Origin: Planctomycetaceae bacterium
Lineage (GTDB): Bacteria > Planctomycetota > UBA1135 > GCA-002686595
NCBI GenBank assembly: GCA_016125265.1
Contig: WGMC01000006.1
Coordinates: 248,001 to 312,000 of the forward strand
DNA: 64,000 bases
Direction of reading: 5' to 3'
In this document: positions 1 through 10,184 of the stretch, piece after piece
Numbering within the stretch: the stretch's first letter is position 1
Layout of the letters: every line of letters starts with the position of its first letter
Notes under the pieces: generated by a model
Database searches by the model: none
What the model saw: only the letters and a program-made list of their open reading frames with translations
Told to the model about the DNA's origin: nothing
Made by a program: the position numbers and the translations under genes

Positions 1-1
1 C

Positions 2-1408
2 GTGGAACCGCGCGAGTTCGCCGACCTCGGCAACCGCATGGTCGAGCTGCGCGCCGACGAGGCCCGCGAGTCGAGCCGCCTGTTCGTGCAGTGGACCCGC
101 GCGGTGCTAGCCAAACGCAGCGCGATCGAGACCGCCGCGGCCGCGCTGGCCGACTTCGAGCTCGGCTTGGTCGGCCGCGACATGGCGCGGGCCTACGGCG
201 GGCGTGCTCCGCTGTTGCCGGGCATGTCGGGGGCGGCCGACGAGCTCGTGCTGCGCGGCGCAAGACACCCGCTGCTCGTCGAACAGGAGCGCGCGGGGCG
301 CATTCCGCGCTGTGTGCCCCTCGACCTGCGCCTCGGAGGAAGTTTCGACCAACTGTTGATCACGGGGCCGAACACCGGCGGCAAGACGCTCGTGCTCAAG
401 ACCGCCGGGGTGTGTGTGCTGCTCGCGAGTTCGGGCCTGCCGATCCTGGCCGACGCGGGCAGCACCGTGCCGCTCTACCGCGCCGTCGCCGCGGACATCG
501 GCGACGAGCAGGAGGTCGAGCAGAGCCTCTCCACGTTCGCATCCCACGTGGCGCGCATCGCCGCCGGGCTGAAACGCGCCGGCCGCGACGTGTTGCTCCT
601 GCTCGACGAAGTGGGCGGCGCGACGGATCCCGAAGAGGGCGCGGCGCTCGGCGAGTCGCTGCTCGAGCATCTCCTGGAGCGCCGCGTGCCGACACTTGCC
701 ACCACGCACTTGGCCAGCCTGGTCGAATACGCGTGGCGCCACGCCCGCGTCGAGAACGCGAGTGTGGAGTTCGACTTCGAGCGCCTCGCTCCGACGTACC
801 GTCTCCTCGTGGGCACACCCGGTGCGAGCCAGGCCCTCGACATCGCACTCCGGCTCGGGCTGCCCGCCGCGCTCGTCCAGCGCGCGCGCCAACGCATGGT
901 GCGCCAGGACGACCGCGCGGCGGCGCTGATCCGCGATCTGGGCGAAGCGCGGCTGGCCGCCGAGCGCGCGCGGGCCGACGCGGACGAACGCCTCTCCCAG
1001 GTGGTCGAACGCCAGCGGATCCTGGAGCACGGCGAAGCGGAGTTGGAGCGCCGCCGCGGCGAACTGGCGGCCGAACTCGAGGGCGAGCTGGAGCGGCGCC
1101 TCGCTCCCTCCGCTGGCGCCCTCGAGCGGCTCGCGAACCTGCTCGACCAGGTATCCCAACCCCAGCGGCAGGCCCTCGCGGAGCCGGTGGCGGCGCTCGG
1201 CGCCGCCGTGGGGGCCGCGCGGCTTTCCGACTACCGGGAGAGTTTCCTGGCGCGCCTGGCGAAGGGTTCGCCCGTCTGGTTGCCGCGCTACGGCCGCCGC
1301 TGCCCGGTTTTGCAGGTGGACCGCACCCGCCGCCGCCTGCGCGTGCGCCTCGGCCAGCGCGACGTCGACGTTTCTTTCGACGACGTCGCGGCCTTCGAGG
1401 CCCTTTGA
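2..1408 (+). CDS. mutS2: MutS2-family ATPase, 5' end outside window
   Basis: C-terminal 468 residues of a MutS2-type ABC ATPase; the reading frame is open to the left edge, so the true start lies outside. Visible motifs are Walker A GPNTGGKT (residues 122-129 of the visible part), the STFASH signature (about 177-182), Walker B LDEVGG (201-206) and a following ATTHL switch. A long charged, coiled-coil-like stretch (about 300-370) leads to a small KOW-like beta domain that ends the protein. Known MutS2 proteins act on branched DNA or on collided ribosomes and usually end in an Smr nuclease domain of about 80 residues. Here the stop codon follows the KOW-like region directly, so Smr is absent. 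The ATPase assignment is firm; the cellular role is not settled for this subtype. Confidence 0.9.
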   Translation: MEPREFADLGNRMVELRADEARESSRLFVQWTRAVLAKRSAIETAAAALADFELGLVGRDMARAYGGRAPLLPGMSGAADELVLRGARHPLLVEQERAGRIPRCVPLDLRLGGSFDQLLITGPNTGGKTLVLKTAGVCVLLASSGLPILADAGSTVPLYRAVAADIGDEQEVEQSLSTFASHVARIAAGLKRAGRDVLLLLDEVGGATDPEEGAALGESLLEHLLERRVPTLATTHLASLVEYAWRHARVENASVEFDFERLAPTYRLLVGTPGASQALDIALRLGLPAALVQRARQRMVRQDDRAAALIRDLGEARLAAERARADADERLSQVVERQRILEHGEAELERRRGELAAELEGELERRLAPSAGALERLANLLDQVSQPQRQALAEPVAALGAAVGAARLSDYRESFLARLAKGSPVWLPRYGRRCPVLQVDRTRRRLRVRLGQRDVDVSFDDVAAFEAL

Positions 1409-1489
1409 CGCCGACCTTCGGTCCCTGCGGCGCGGCCCGCGGAACCGCGCCGACTCCGGTCGGTTGCAGCTTGGGGCTAGGCTGGCGTC

Positions 1490-1506
1490 CGCGGCCAAAG
1501 GCCGCG
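1490..1506 (+). terminator. short hairpin after mutS2
   Basis: Perfect 7-bp stem CGCGGCC/GGCCGCG with an AAA loop in the 143-bp spacer between mutS2 and the next gene. There is no T-tract, so it may be a weak pause or terminator, or simply a G+C-rich palindrome. Confidence 0.3.
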
Positions 1507-1551
1507 CGCCTTGGCCGTCTGCCCCGCTCCCGGTCCCCTAGGAACCTCCCC

Positions 1552-2571
1552 ATGTCGATCTCCCGAACCACGCGCATCGCCGTTCTCGGCGCTCCCCTGA
1601 TCCTGGTCGCCGGCGCCCTCGCCGCGCCCCGCAACCCCGCCGGGCATCTGCTCGCCAGCGAGTACAAGGCGGGTGCCGCGATCGAGGTGCTCATGGAGAG
1701 CAGTTCGACGATGGAGCTGCTCGCCAGTCGCGTCGAGCGCGACGGCGAAGTCATGGAAGCGCCGACCACCGGCGCCGGCTCGTCCGACTCCTGGAGCGCC
1801 ACGTGGACCGACAAGCTCGAGGCCGTCGAGGACAACCGCCCGACGGCGCTGCTGCGCACGTTTGGCGAGGTGGCGGGCAGCCGCGGCGGGCGCGATGGGG
1901 CCGTCGACATGGAATCGCCCTTCGACGAAGCCGTCGTGCGGTTGACGGTGGAGGGTGAGGAAGTCACGGCGACCGCGGTGGAGGGCTCCGATCTGCCCCA
2001 GGAGCAGCTCGACACACTCACGGTCCTGCACCCGCTCGAGGGACTGCTCCCCGGCGGCGAGGTCGACGTGGAGGGCACGTTCGAAGTGCGCGGGGAGGCG
2101 CTCGAAGAAGCCCTGGGCCTGCGGATGTCGCGGACGCTGTTCGCGCCGCCCGCGCGCGCCCAAGCGGAGGGCGGTGAGGGCCGGGGCCGCGGCGGACGGG
2201 GAGGTCGCGGCGGCCGCGGCATGCGGCAGAGCGCGGAGATGTTCGCGGGTCTCGAGTGGGAACTCGAGGGCAAACTCGTCGCCGTCGAAGAGGGTATCGC
2301 CCGCATTGCGATCGAAGGCGAAGGCAACGCCAGCCGCACCAACCAGATGGGCGGAGGCGAGAGCAACACCGAGATCGCCGCCGAGGTGAAGGGCGAACTG
2401 CTCTTCCACCTTGCCGAGCGACGCGTCGTGTCCTTCGAGGCCAAACTCGAAGCCCAGGTCGAGCAGAGTTCCACCTTCACGCGCGGGGAGTCCTCCGGTT
2501 CCATGGAGACATCCCTCGCCGGCACGCTGGAGGTTTCGGTGGGTGTGGCGCGCACCGCGGCCGCCGACTGA
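1552..2571 (+). CDS. secreted protein of unknown function with Gly-Arg linker
   Basis: 339-residue protein that I do not recognise. The N-terminus (MSISRTTRIAVLGAPLILVA) is a typical signal peptide, with likely cleavage after GALAA, so the product is probably exported. The body is acidic, rich in Glu and Val, and suggests beta structure. It is interrupted near residues 208-224 by a low-complexity Gly-Arg-rich linker (GRGRGGRGGRGGRGM) that may separate two similar halves. There are no Cys pairs, transmembrane helices or catalytic signatures. It stands alone between mutS2 and aroC, followed by a strong hairpin. The ATG at 1552 is chosen because it places the hydrophobic signal directly after the basic N-region. 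Confidence 0.75.
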   Translation: MSISRTTRIAVLGAPLILVAGALAAPRNPAGHLLASEYKAGAAIEVLMESSSTMELLASRVERDGEVMEAPTTGAGSSDSWSATWTDKLEAVEDNRPTALLRTFGEVAGSRGGRDGAVDMESPFDEAVVRLTVEGEEVTATAVEGSDLPQEQLDTLTVLHPLEGLLPGGEVDVEGTFEVRGEALEEALGLRMSRTLFAPPARAQAEGGEGRGRGGRGGRGGRGMRQSAEMFAGLEWELEGKLVAVEEGIARIAIEGEGNASRTNQMGGGESNTEIAAEVKGELLFHLAERRVVSFEAKLEAQVEQSSTFTRGESSGSMETSLAGTLEVSVGVARTAAAD

Positions 2572-2576
2572 ATCGC

Positions 2577-2618
2577 GGCCCGTTGCGGAGCCGCGCCGAC
2601 GCGACTTCGCAACGGGCC
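2577..2618 (+). terminator. hairpin after the secreted-protein gene
   Basis: An 11-bp perfect inverted repeat (GGCCCGTTGCG / CGCAACGGGCC) with a 20-nt loop starts 6 nt after the stop codon and ends about 20 nt before aroC. No U-tract follows. It probably marks the end of the upstream transcript. Confidence 0.5.
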
Positions 2619-2637
2619 CCGCCCGCGCCTAGAATCC

Positions 2638-3837
2638 GTGCATGGGGCGCCGCGGAGCGAAACGAAGGGGTTGAAGGGTCTCAGGTACACCACGGCGGGG
2701 GAGTCCCACGGCCCGCGCCTGGTCGGCATCCTGGAGGGTCTGCCGGCGGGACTCGAACTTTCGCTCGAACGCATCGATGCCGAGCTGGCCCGGCGGCAGG
2801 GCGGTTACGGCCGCAGCGCGCGCCAGACGATCGAGCGGGACCGTGTGGAGGTGCTCGGCGGCATCCGCGCGGGGCTGACTTTGGGCGCGCCGCTCGCACT
2901 CTCCCTCGCCAACCGCGACGCGTCGATCGAAAGCCTTCCCGTGCCGGGCAACGCGCGGCCGGGCCACGCGGATCTGGCCGGTTGCCAGAAGCTGGGGCAG
3001 CGGGATCCGCGCGCGGTGCTCGAACGCGCGAGTGCGCGCGAGACCGCGATGCGCGTGGCCCTCGGCAGCGCGGCGCGGCAACTCCTCGAGGCGTTCGGTG
3101 TGGAGATCTTCGCGCACGTGGTGGAACTCGGCGGTGTCCGCGCGCGCGCCGACGCGTTCGATGCGGCCGGCGCGCGACGCGGCGAACTGCGTGGGCTAAG
3201 CGCGTTCCAATGCGTGGATCCCGATGCGGAAGCGGGATTCCGCGCGGCCGTGGATCGGGCCATGGAGGAGCGCGACAGCCTCGGCGGGGTGTTCGAGTTG
3301 CAGGTGCTCGGCCTGCCACCGGGCCTCGGCGGCTACGCAAATCCGAGCGAGCGCCTCACCGCGCGGCTGGGCGGCGCACTGCTCTCCATCCCGGCCATGA
3401 AGGGTGTGGAGTTCGGCCTCGGCTTCGAAGCGGCGCGTCGGCCCGGCTCGGCGGTCCACGATCCGATCGTGCTCGCCGACAAGGCGCCGCCGCTCCCGCA
3501 CCCCTGGCGCTACGGCCGACTGCGACGCGCATCGAACCGCGCGGGAGGCCTCGAAGGCGGCATGAGCACGGGTGAACCGCTGGTGGCGCGTGTCGCGATG
3601 AAACCGATCCCCACCCTGCGGCGCGGGGTGGAAAGTGTGGACTTCGCGAGCGGCGACGCGGTGCGCGCGACGTACCAGCGCTCGGACGTCACCTCGGTGC
3701 CGGCGGCCAGCGTGGTGGGGGAGGCGGTGGCCGCCCTCGAGCTGGCGGGTGCGTTCCTCGAGAAGTTCGCCGGGGACCACCTCGCGCACACTCGGGCGGC
3801 GTTCGCGGCTTGGTGCGCCGAGGTCGAGGGGCTGTAG
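2638..3837 (+). CDS. aroC: chorismate synthase
   Basis: Converts 5-enolpyruvylshikimate-3-phosphate to chorismate using reduced FMN, the last step of the shikimate pathway in the cytosol. The family N-terminal motif LRYTTAGESHGP is present, followed by RRQGGYGRSARQTIERD, a HADLAGC segment and the C-terminal RSDVTSVPAASVVGEA region. At 399 residues it has normal family length. GTG at 2638 gives an 11-residue lead before the motif. An in-frame TTG at 2671 would give MKGLRYTTAGESHG, closer to known family starts, so the start is uncertain. No other aromatic-pathway gene is adjacent. Confidence 0.93.
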   Translation: MHGAPRSETKGLKGLRYTTAGESHGPRLVGILEGLPAGLELSLERIDAELARRQGGYGRSARQTIERDRVEVLGGIRAGLTLGAPLALSLANRDASIESLPVPGNARPGHADLAGCQKLGQRDPRAVLERASARETAMRVALGSAARQLLEAFGVEIFAHVVELGGVRARADAFDAAGARRGELRGLSAFQCVDPDAEAGFRAAVDRAMEERDSLGGVFELQVLGLPPGLGGYANPSERLTARLGGALLSIPAMKGVEFGLGFEAARRPGSAVHDPIVLADKAPPLPHPWRYGRLRRASNRAGGLEGGMSTGEPLVARVAMKPIPTLRRGVESVDFASGDAVRATYQRSDVTSVPAASVVGEAVAALELAGAFLEKFAGDHLAHTRAAFAAWCAEVEGL

Positions 3838-4139
3838 CCTGGCCGGATGAGGGCCCCCTAAGGCCCCCAAACTCGGGGCCGGCGAGAAAATCTCCGCTGA
3901 CCCGTTGCATCCCGGGGCGCCAACCGTATCCTCTCCGCTCCCCATCGCCGCCGGCCCCCCAGCCGAACGGCCGATGCCCGGCGCGAAGCCCGTCCCGAAT
4001 CCGTCGGGCCCCCTGTCCTCGGACGGGTGCGGCCCCCAGGGTGAAGGTCGTTCGCGGCGGGGCCAACCGTCGGGAAGATGCGGCGCCCATCCGGTGGCTG
4101 GAACACCAGCTCCTGGGCGCCTCGCCTTCGCGAAGGCCT
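3838..4139 (+). other. 302-bp spacer before the tRNA-tuf block
   Basis: Non-coding G+C-rich spacer between aroC and the first tRNA. It contains one good sigma70-like promoter (listed separately); nothing else was recognised. Confidence 0.6.
3905..3932 (+). promoter_or_regulatory. sigma70-like promoter of the tRNA-tuf block
   Basis: TTGCAT (-35, 3905-3910), a 16-bp spacer and TATCCT (-10, 3927-3932). The same -10 hexamer occurs in the promoter before rpsJ. The predicted start is about 200 nt upstream of the first tRNA. Confidence 0.5.
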
Positions 4140-4215
4140 GCCAGCGTGGCTCAATTGGCAGAGCTCCTGATTTGTAATCAGGCGGTTGCGGGTTCGAGTC
4201 CCGCCGCTGGCTCCA
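4140..4215 (+). tRNA. tRNA-Thr (anticodon TGT)
   Basis: 76 nt with a 7-bp acceptor stem GCCAGCG/CGCTGGC, discriminator T and an encoded CCA. The anticodon stem-loop is CCTGA-TTTGTAA-TCAGG, giving TGT (reads ACA), and the T-loop is GGTTCGAGTCC. It is the first of four tRNA genes before tuf. Confidence 0.95.
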
Positions 4216-4582
4216 AACACCTCTCGCCGACCGCCCGAACGGCCTCCCCGCACGGGCTGGCTGACCCGGCTGGAGGGCGGGGCGCGACGCAACTTCCTCC
4301 CTGTACACGCCGCTCGGTTGCACATCCGGACGGCGCTCCCTCAGTCCCACCCTCCACGGGGGTGGGCGCCGGCGGCGACGCTGGTCCGCTCCCTCTCAAC
4401 ACGAAGGTTTCTGGAAGCAAGCGGGAGCCCTCCCGCCCGCGCGGTTCGCCGCGGTGGGCGCGCGGGCGTCGGAACCGATCTCCAGAGCATCGAGCATCGC
4501 GCCCTCCGGTGGGGCCCGCACGCGCTCGGTCGCCCGCGTGGCGCCCGTGCGTTGGGGTCCCGATGGGAGGCGTCCGGTACCC
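4216..4582 (+). other. 367-bp spacer between tRNA-Thr and tRNA-Tyr
   Basis: No gene recognised. Open frames here are typical G+C-rich artefacts without homology I can see. The spacer is unusually long if the tRNAs are cotranscribed and may hold processing sites. Confidence 0.5.
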
Positions 4583-4664
<82 letters not shown>

Positions 4665-5059
4665 CCGCCACTGCCCACCGCCACTGCCCGCGGCCTGCGC
4701 CCGTGACCACGGCTGTCGGTCCAACCGACCGCTCTTCAGGGGTTCGGTCGCCGGTCCGGGCCGCAGCTACCGCGTCGACGCTCGTTGTGGGAGAGGGGGA
4801 CACTGGTCCGCCCGACAGGCGGCCGTTCCCCGAAGGGCCGCCGTCGCGTGATCGACGGCACAGGGCTGATCGCGCGTGATCGACGGCAGATGGCGGATCG
4901 ACAGCAGAGGGCCGCGCGGAAGCAAAGCGCCTGGCCGCGCATCGACGCAGGGCCGCGCGAGTCACCGCCGCCGACACGGCGAGCATCGAATCCCAAGCGG
5001 CTGGTTCCGCCGCGTGGCCACCCCGGCCGGGCGCGGAAAGCACCGCCGCGAGGGCCTCT
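4665..5059 (+). other. 395-bp spacer between tRNA-Tyr and tRNA-Gly
   Basis: No gene recognised. It contains a 16-nt direct repeat CGCGTGATCGACGGCA at 4845-4860 and 4873-4888 (28-nt spacing), each copy followed by CAG. The function is unknown. Confidence 0.5.
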
Positions 5060-5133
5060 GCGGGCGTAGTTCAATGGTAGAACGTCAGCCTTCCAAGCTG
5101 AACGCGTGGGTTCGATTCCCATCGCCCGCTCCA
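5060..5133 (+). tRNA. tRNA-Gly (anticodon TCC)
   Basis: 74 nt with acceptor stem GCGGGCG/CGCCCGC, discriminator T and encoded CCA. The anticodon stem-loop TCAGC-CTTCCAA-GCTGA gives TCC (reads GGA). It is third in the tRNA block before tuf. Confidence 0.95.
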
Positions 5134-5299
5134 CTTCCCATGCCGCGCGCCATGCGCTGCGCTGCGCCGGTTCCCGTCTGCTCGCCTCGGCGATCGACGG
5201 ACGGGCGCTGCGGACCGCGGGCGGCTGCGTGTTCCAGACCTTCGGCCAAGACCACCCGCGGCTCGTGCGCCCCGTGCGCCACGGCCATGGGCGGGCCGC

Positions 5300-5374
<75 letters not shown>

Positions 5375-5614
5375 CGTTCCGCAGTCCCGCTCTTCCAAAA
5401 ATCCAACAGCCGTTCGAACACGCCCTCGGGCGAGCGCAGTCCCTGCGCTCCCTTGGGCTGTGCCCGAACGACCCCCATCGACCTGTGCGTCCGCACGGGC
5501 CTTCGATCCCGATGCATGGGCAGCGGGGCGAGGCCCAGTGGGCGCGCTGATCCTCCTCTTCTTCGATCTCCTAGACCTTGCGGGCGTTGCCCGCGCCAAC
5601 CCACACCCGTACAG
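5375..5614 (+). promoter_or_regulatory. tuf leader with two hairpins
   Basis: The 240-nt region between tRNA-Thr and tuf contains GAGCGCAG-TCC-CTGCGCTC at 5432-5450 and GCGGGC-GTT-GCCCGC at 5580-5594; the second ends 20 nt before the tuf ATG. No clear Shine-Dalgarno site lies before the ATG. The hairpins could act in tRNA processing or translational control, which is an inference. Confidence 0.35.
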
Positions 5615-6823
<1,209 letters not shown>

Positions 6824-6842
6824 TTCGAAGTCGCCCCGAGTT

Positions 6843-6880
6843 CGCCCGCCCACCCGGTGCATTCACCGGATGGGCGGGCG
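6843..6880 (+). terminator. strong hairpin between tuf and secE
   Basis: 17-nt arms (6843-6859 and 6864-6880) pair with one mismatch around a CATT loop; the sequence is very G+C-rich. There is no T-tract, so it may be a factor-dependent terminator, a processing site or a 3'-end stabiliser separating tuf from secE-nusG. Confidence 0.6.
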
Positions 6881-6927
6881 GCCGGGCTGGGCGCATCCTC
6901 TCACACCCTCCTCCACCCCCAACGACC

Positions 6928-7353
6928 ATGGCAGTAGCACGGGAAGAACAGGGCCGCATGGCGCGCGCGTTCGCGTTCTGGTCCCTCGTGTTCTTCGCCT
7001 ACTTCGGATCGAGCTTCCTGCACACGCAGCTCTCGTCCCGAGTGGAGGCCCTGCGCGAACCGTTGGGCGGGCTCCGGCTGCCGATCGTCGCCGTCGACGT
7101 CAGCGGCGCCTTCTTGATCTCGCTGATCCTGTTCATCGGGCTGGTGCTCCTGATCCACCGCTGGCAGCAGAAGCCGCAAGTGGCGGACCTCCTGACCGAG
7201 ACGGAGGGTGAGCTCAAGAAGGTGACCTGGCCCACCATGCCCGAGGTGGTCAACTCGTCCATCGTCGTCGTCGTGTTCGTGGTGACGGTGATGGGTTTCC
7301 TCGCGGGCGTCGACTGGTTCCTCGGCCGTTTCTTCCGGGTCATCCTCCTCTGA
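6928..7353 (+). CDS. secE: preprotein translocase subunit SecE
   Basis: Clamp subunit of the SecYEG channel in the inner membrane. At 141 residues it has three predicted transmembrane helices (about 11-28, 52-75 and 108-133), like the long proteobacterial form rather than the single-span form. The conserved cytosolic motif ELKKVTWPTMPEVV sits before the last helix. It lies in the usual secE-nusG-rplK order. No rpmG (L33) gene lies between tuf and secE, although that position is common for it. Confidence 0.92.
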   Translation: MAVAREEQGRMARAFAFWSLVFFAYFGSSFLHTQLSSRVEALREPLGGLRLPIVAVDVSGAFLISLILFIGLVLLIHRWQQKPQVADLLTETEGELKKVTWPTMPEVVNSSIVVVVFVVTVMGFLAGVDWFLGRFFRVILL

Positions 7354-7388
7354 CCACAACCGGCTGAATCCCCTCACGCGTCAACCCA

Positions 7389-7955
7389 ATGGGAAACTCC
7401 TGGTATTTCGTGCGCTGCCAATCCGGTCGAGAAGACTCGGTGCGCAAGCAGCTCGAGACGCGGCTCAAGGTGGCCGGTCTGCAGGACGTGATTCCCCAGG
7501 TCCTGGTGCCCTTCGAGCGCGTCACCGACCTGAAGAACGGCAAGAAGCGTGTGGTCTCGCGCAAGCTGTACCCCGGCTACCTGATGGTCCAGGCGAACCT
7601 GGAACCAACGGAGCTGCCGGACGGCGAGGAGCGCATCTTGAAGGCGCGCGCCACGATGCGCGACACGCCTGGTTTTGGAGATTTCCTGGGGTCCAAGGAC
7701 AGCGGGCCTACGCCGCTGACCGACGTCCAGGTCACGGGCATCCTTTCGCGGATGTCCGACAGCGAGCAGCGCCCGCAGGTGAGTATCAACCTGCACAAGG
7801 GCGACATGGTCAAAATCAAGTCCGGCGCGTTCGACGGCTTCGATGGGCAGGTCGATGAGATCAACCCGGACAAGGGCACCGTCAAGGTCATCGTGACCAT
7901 CTTCGGAAGACCGACGCCGGTCGAACTCGAATACTGGGAAGTGGAGGCCGTCTAG
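7389..7955 (+). CDS. nusG: transcription elongation/antitermination factor NusG
   Basis: Binds RNA polymerase and links it to Rho or to ribosomal S10. It has 188 residues: an N-terminal NGN domain beginning [14 protein letters not shown] and containing [10 protein letters not shown], and a C-terminal KOW domain with [20 protein letters not shown]. It starts 35 bp after secE and ends 4 bp before rplK, so it is probably cotranscribed with both. Confidence 0.97.
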   Translation: MGNSWYFVRCQSGREDSVRKQLETRLKVAGLQDVIPQVLVPFERVTDLKNGKKRVVSRKLYPGYLMVQANLEPTELPDGEERILKARATMRDTPGFGDFLGSKDSGPTPLTDVQVTGILSRMSDSEQRPQVSINLHKGDMVKIKSGAFDGFDGQVDEINPDKGTVKVIVTIFGRPTPVELEYWEVEAV

Positions 7956-7959
7956 GTCC

Positions 7960-8385
7960 ATGGCCAAGGTTCTCACAGCAAAAGTCAAACTGCAGTGCCC
8001 CGCGGGGCAGGCTACGCCTGCGCCCCCGGTCGGCCCCGCCCTCGGCGCGCACGGCGTGAACATCGCCGCGTTCGTCAAGGAGTTCAACGATCGGACCCGC
8101 GACCAGATGGGTCTGATCATTCCTGTCGAGATCTCGGTCTACAAGGACCGCAGCTTCGACTTCATTCTCAAATCCCCGCCCGCGGCCGTGCTGCTCAAGA
8201 AGTACGCCAAGATCGAGAGTGGGGCCAAGATGGTGGGCCACGAAATCGCGGGCAGTGTCACGCGAGCGCAGGTCGAGGAGATCGCGAAGATCAAAATCAA
8301 GGACCTGAACGCTCGGGACATGCAGCACGCGTGCCGCATCATCGAAGGCACTGCCCGTTCGGCCGGCATCGCGATCAAGGACTGA
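7960..8385 (+). CDS. rplK: 50S ribosomal protein L11
   Basis: 141 residues, standard length. The N-terminal domain has the proline-rich [16 protein letters not shown] segment, the region that binds thiostrepton in known L11. The C-terminal rRNA-binding domain follows, ending in [12 protein letters not shown]11 forms the GTPase-associated centre with 23S rRNA. It starts 4 bp after nusG and stops 3 bp before rplA, indicating one transcript. Confidence 0.98.
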   Translation: MAKVLTAKVKLQCPAGQATPAPPVGPALGAHGVNIAAFVKEFNDRTRDQMGLIIPVEISVYKDRSFDFILKSPPAAVLLKKYAKIESGAKMVGHEIAGSVTRAQVEEIAKIKIKDLNARDMQHACRIIEGTARSAGIAIKD

Positions 8386-8388
8386 ACC

Positions 8389-9075
8389 ATGGCGAAGCGC
8401 AGCAAACGTTACCAGGCGGCTGAGAAGCGCGTCGACCGCGACAAGCAGTACCAGGCCCTCGAGGCCCTCGAACTGCTGAAGAGCTTGCCGCACCCGAAGT
8501 TCGACGAAACGGTCGATGTCGTGGTGAAGCTCGGGGTGGACCCGCGCAAGTCGGACCAGCTCGTGCGCGGCGCCGTCTCCCTGCCGAAGGGCTTGGGCAA
8601 GACGGTGCGTGTGGTCGTGTTCGCCGAGGGCGACAAGGCAGACGCGGCCCGCGCCGCTGGCGCCGATGAAGTGGGGGCCGGAGATCTGGCCGACCGCATC
8701 CTCGGCGGCTGGCTCGACTTCGACATCGTCATCGCCAGCCCCGACATGATGAAACACGTCGGCAAGCTCGGAAAGGTGCTCGGTCCGCAGGGCAAGATGC
8801 CCAGCCCGAAGAGCGGCACCGTGACTCCCGACGTGGCGAAGGCCGTGCAGGAGTTCAAGGCGGGCAAGGTCGAGTTCCGCACCGACGCCGGTGGCAACGT
8901 GCACGCCCCGGTCGGCAAGCGTTCCTTCTCCGCGGAGGACCTCCTTGCCAACCTCACCGCGTTCCTCGATCACCTGGCCGGCATGCGTCCCGCTGCGGTC
9001 AAGGGCACCTACATGCGCAAGATCTCCGTCAGCACGACGATGGGACCGGGCGCCTTTATCTCGTACGGGAGCTGA
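8389..9075 (+). CDS. rplA: 50S ribosomal protein L1
   Basis: 228-residue L1, the mobile stalk protein at the E site. Characteristic segments are visible: VDPRKSDQ near the N-terminus, the [14 protein letters not shown] loop and the C-terminal STTMGPG motif. It lies 3 bp from both rplK and rplJ. In many bacteria L1 represses its own operon by binding a leader that mimics its rRNA site; no such leader is evident here. Confidence 0.98.
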   Translation: MAKRSKRYQAAEKRVDRDKQYQALEALELLKSLPHPKFDETVDVVVKLGVDPRKSDQLVRGAVSLPKGLGKTVRVVVFAEGDKADAARAAGADEVGAGDLADRILGGWLDFDIVIASPDMMKHVGKLGKVLGPQGKMPSPKSGTVTPDVAKAVQEFKAGKVEFRTDAGGNVHAPVGKRSFSAEDLLANLTAFLDHLAGMRPAAVKGTYMRKISVSTTMGPGAFISYGS

Positions 9076-9078
9076 GTC

Positions 9079-9618
9079 ATGCCGAGCGTCGTGAACGAGA
9101 TGGCGGTGCAAGAACTGACCGCCGACTTCAAGAAGGCCGAAGGCCTCGTCGTCCTGGCCATGCCGGGTCTGACCATGGTCGAGAACGAAGCCATGCGCGG
9201 CAACCTCGCCAAACGGGGTGTGCAGGTGCGCATGGTTGCGAACAAACTCGCCTTCCTTGCGCTGAAGAACTGCGGCCACGAGTTCCCGAAGGACATGTTC
9301 AAGGGGGTCGTGGGCGTGGCCTACGGCTCCACGGAGCAGACCATCGAAGCGGCCAAGTTCCTGGTCAACGATGCGGACCTCACCAAGGCCGGAAAGGTCG
9401 CGGTGCGGGGCGGGTTGCTCGAGGGCAACGTGCTCGGCGCCGACGACGCGCGCGCCATGGCCGACGTGCCCAGCAAGGACGAACTGCGAGCCAAGTTGCT
9501 CGGCCTCTTGAGCGGCCCCGCCCGCGCCCTTGTCACCCTTACCGCCGCACCCGGCAGTTCCTTCGCGCGCGCCCTGCAGGCCAAGTGCGACAAGTCCCCG
9601 GAGGCCGAAGCGTCCTGA
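9079..9618 (+). CDS. rplJ: 50S ribosomal protein L10
   Basis: 179-residue stalk base protein that anchors L7/L12 dimers through its C-terminal helix. The N-terminal domain shows the usual KKAEGLVVLAMPGLT and MVANKLAFLAL elements. It starts 3 bp after rplA, so the long leader that often precedes rplJ-rplL is absent; instead a 161-bp spacer separates it from rplL. The assignment rests on fold features and gene order, since L10 is weakly conserved. Confidence 0.93.
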   Translation: MPSVVNEMAVQELTADFKKAEGLVVLAMPGLTMVENEAMRGNLAKRGVQVRMVANKLAFLALKNCGHEFPKDMFKGVVGVAYGSTEQTIEAAKFLVNDADLTKAGKVAVRGGLLEGNVLGADDARAMADVPSKDELRAKLLGLLSGPARALVTLTAAPGSSFARALQAKCDKSPEAEAS

Positions 9619-9779
9619 GGCGCCGCCCCGCTGGGGCACGACCTCGACAGGACCTCCGGTCCCCAACAAAGAACGCGCGTCGACGGGCCCCGCCCGGATG
9701 ACGCGCAACGACCAGGGTCGGCGAGGTTTCGCCGGCCCCCAACTCACCCGAAACGAACCCCTCCCTAGGAGACTCTCCC

Positions 9780-10184
9780 ATGTCGGATTCCGCCGTCGCC
9801 GAGCTCGAGCCCGCGCTGCAAGGGCTTGTGGACCAACTCGACAAACTTACCCTCCTCCAGGCCTCCAAACTGGTCAAGCACCTGGAAGGCCACTGGGGCG
9901 TCAGCGCGGCTGCGCCGATCGCCGTTGCCGCCGCCGGTGGCGGTGCCGCCGCGGCCGCCCCCGCCGAGGAGAAGACCGCCTTCGACGTGATCCTCGTCGA
10001 CGGTGGTGACAAGAAGATCAACGTGATCAAGGAAGTCCGCGCCATCACGGGCCTCGGTCTCAAGGAGGCCAAGGACCTGGTGGAAGGAGCGCCCAAGCCC
10101 GTCAAGGAAGGCGTTGCCAAGGACGAGGCCGAGAAGATCAAGGCCCAGATCGAAGCCGCGGGCGGCAAAGTCAAGATCGACTGA
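9780..10184 (+). CDS. rplL: 50S ribosomal protein L7/L12
   Basis: 134 residues with an N-terminal dimerisation domain (about 5-47), a flexible Ala/Gly hinge ([15 protein letters not shown]) and the globular C-terminal domain [21 protein letters not shown] that recruits translational GTPases. An AGGAG Shine-Dalgarno at 9767-9771 lies 8 nt before the ATG and is one of the clearest in the window, fitting the need for several L12 copies per ribosome. A small GGCGA/TCGCC hairpin lies in the 161-bp spacer upstream. Confidence 0.97.
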   Translation: MSDSAVAELEPALQGLVDQLDKLTLLQASKLVKHLEGHWGVSAAAPIAVAAAGGGAAAAAPAEEKTAFDVILVDGGDKKINVIKEVRAITGLGLKEAKDLVEGAPKPVKEGVAKDEAEKIKAQIEAAGGKVKID

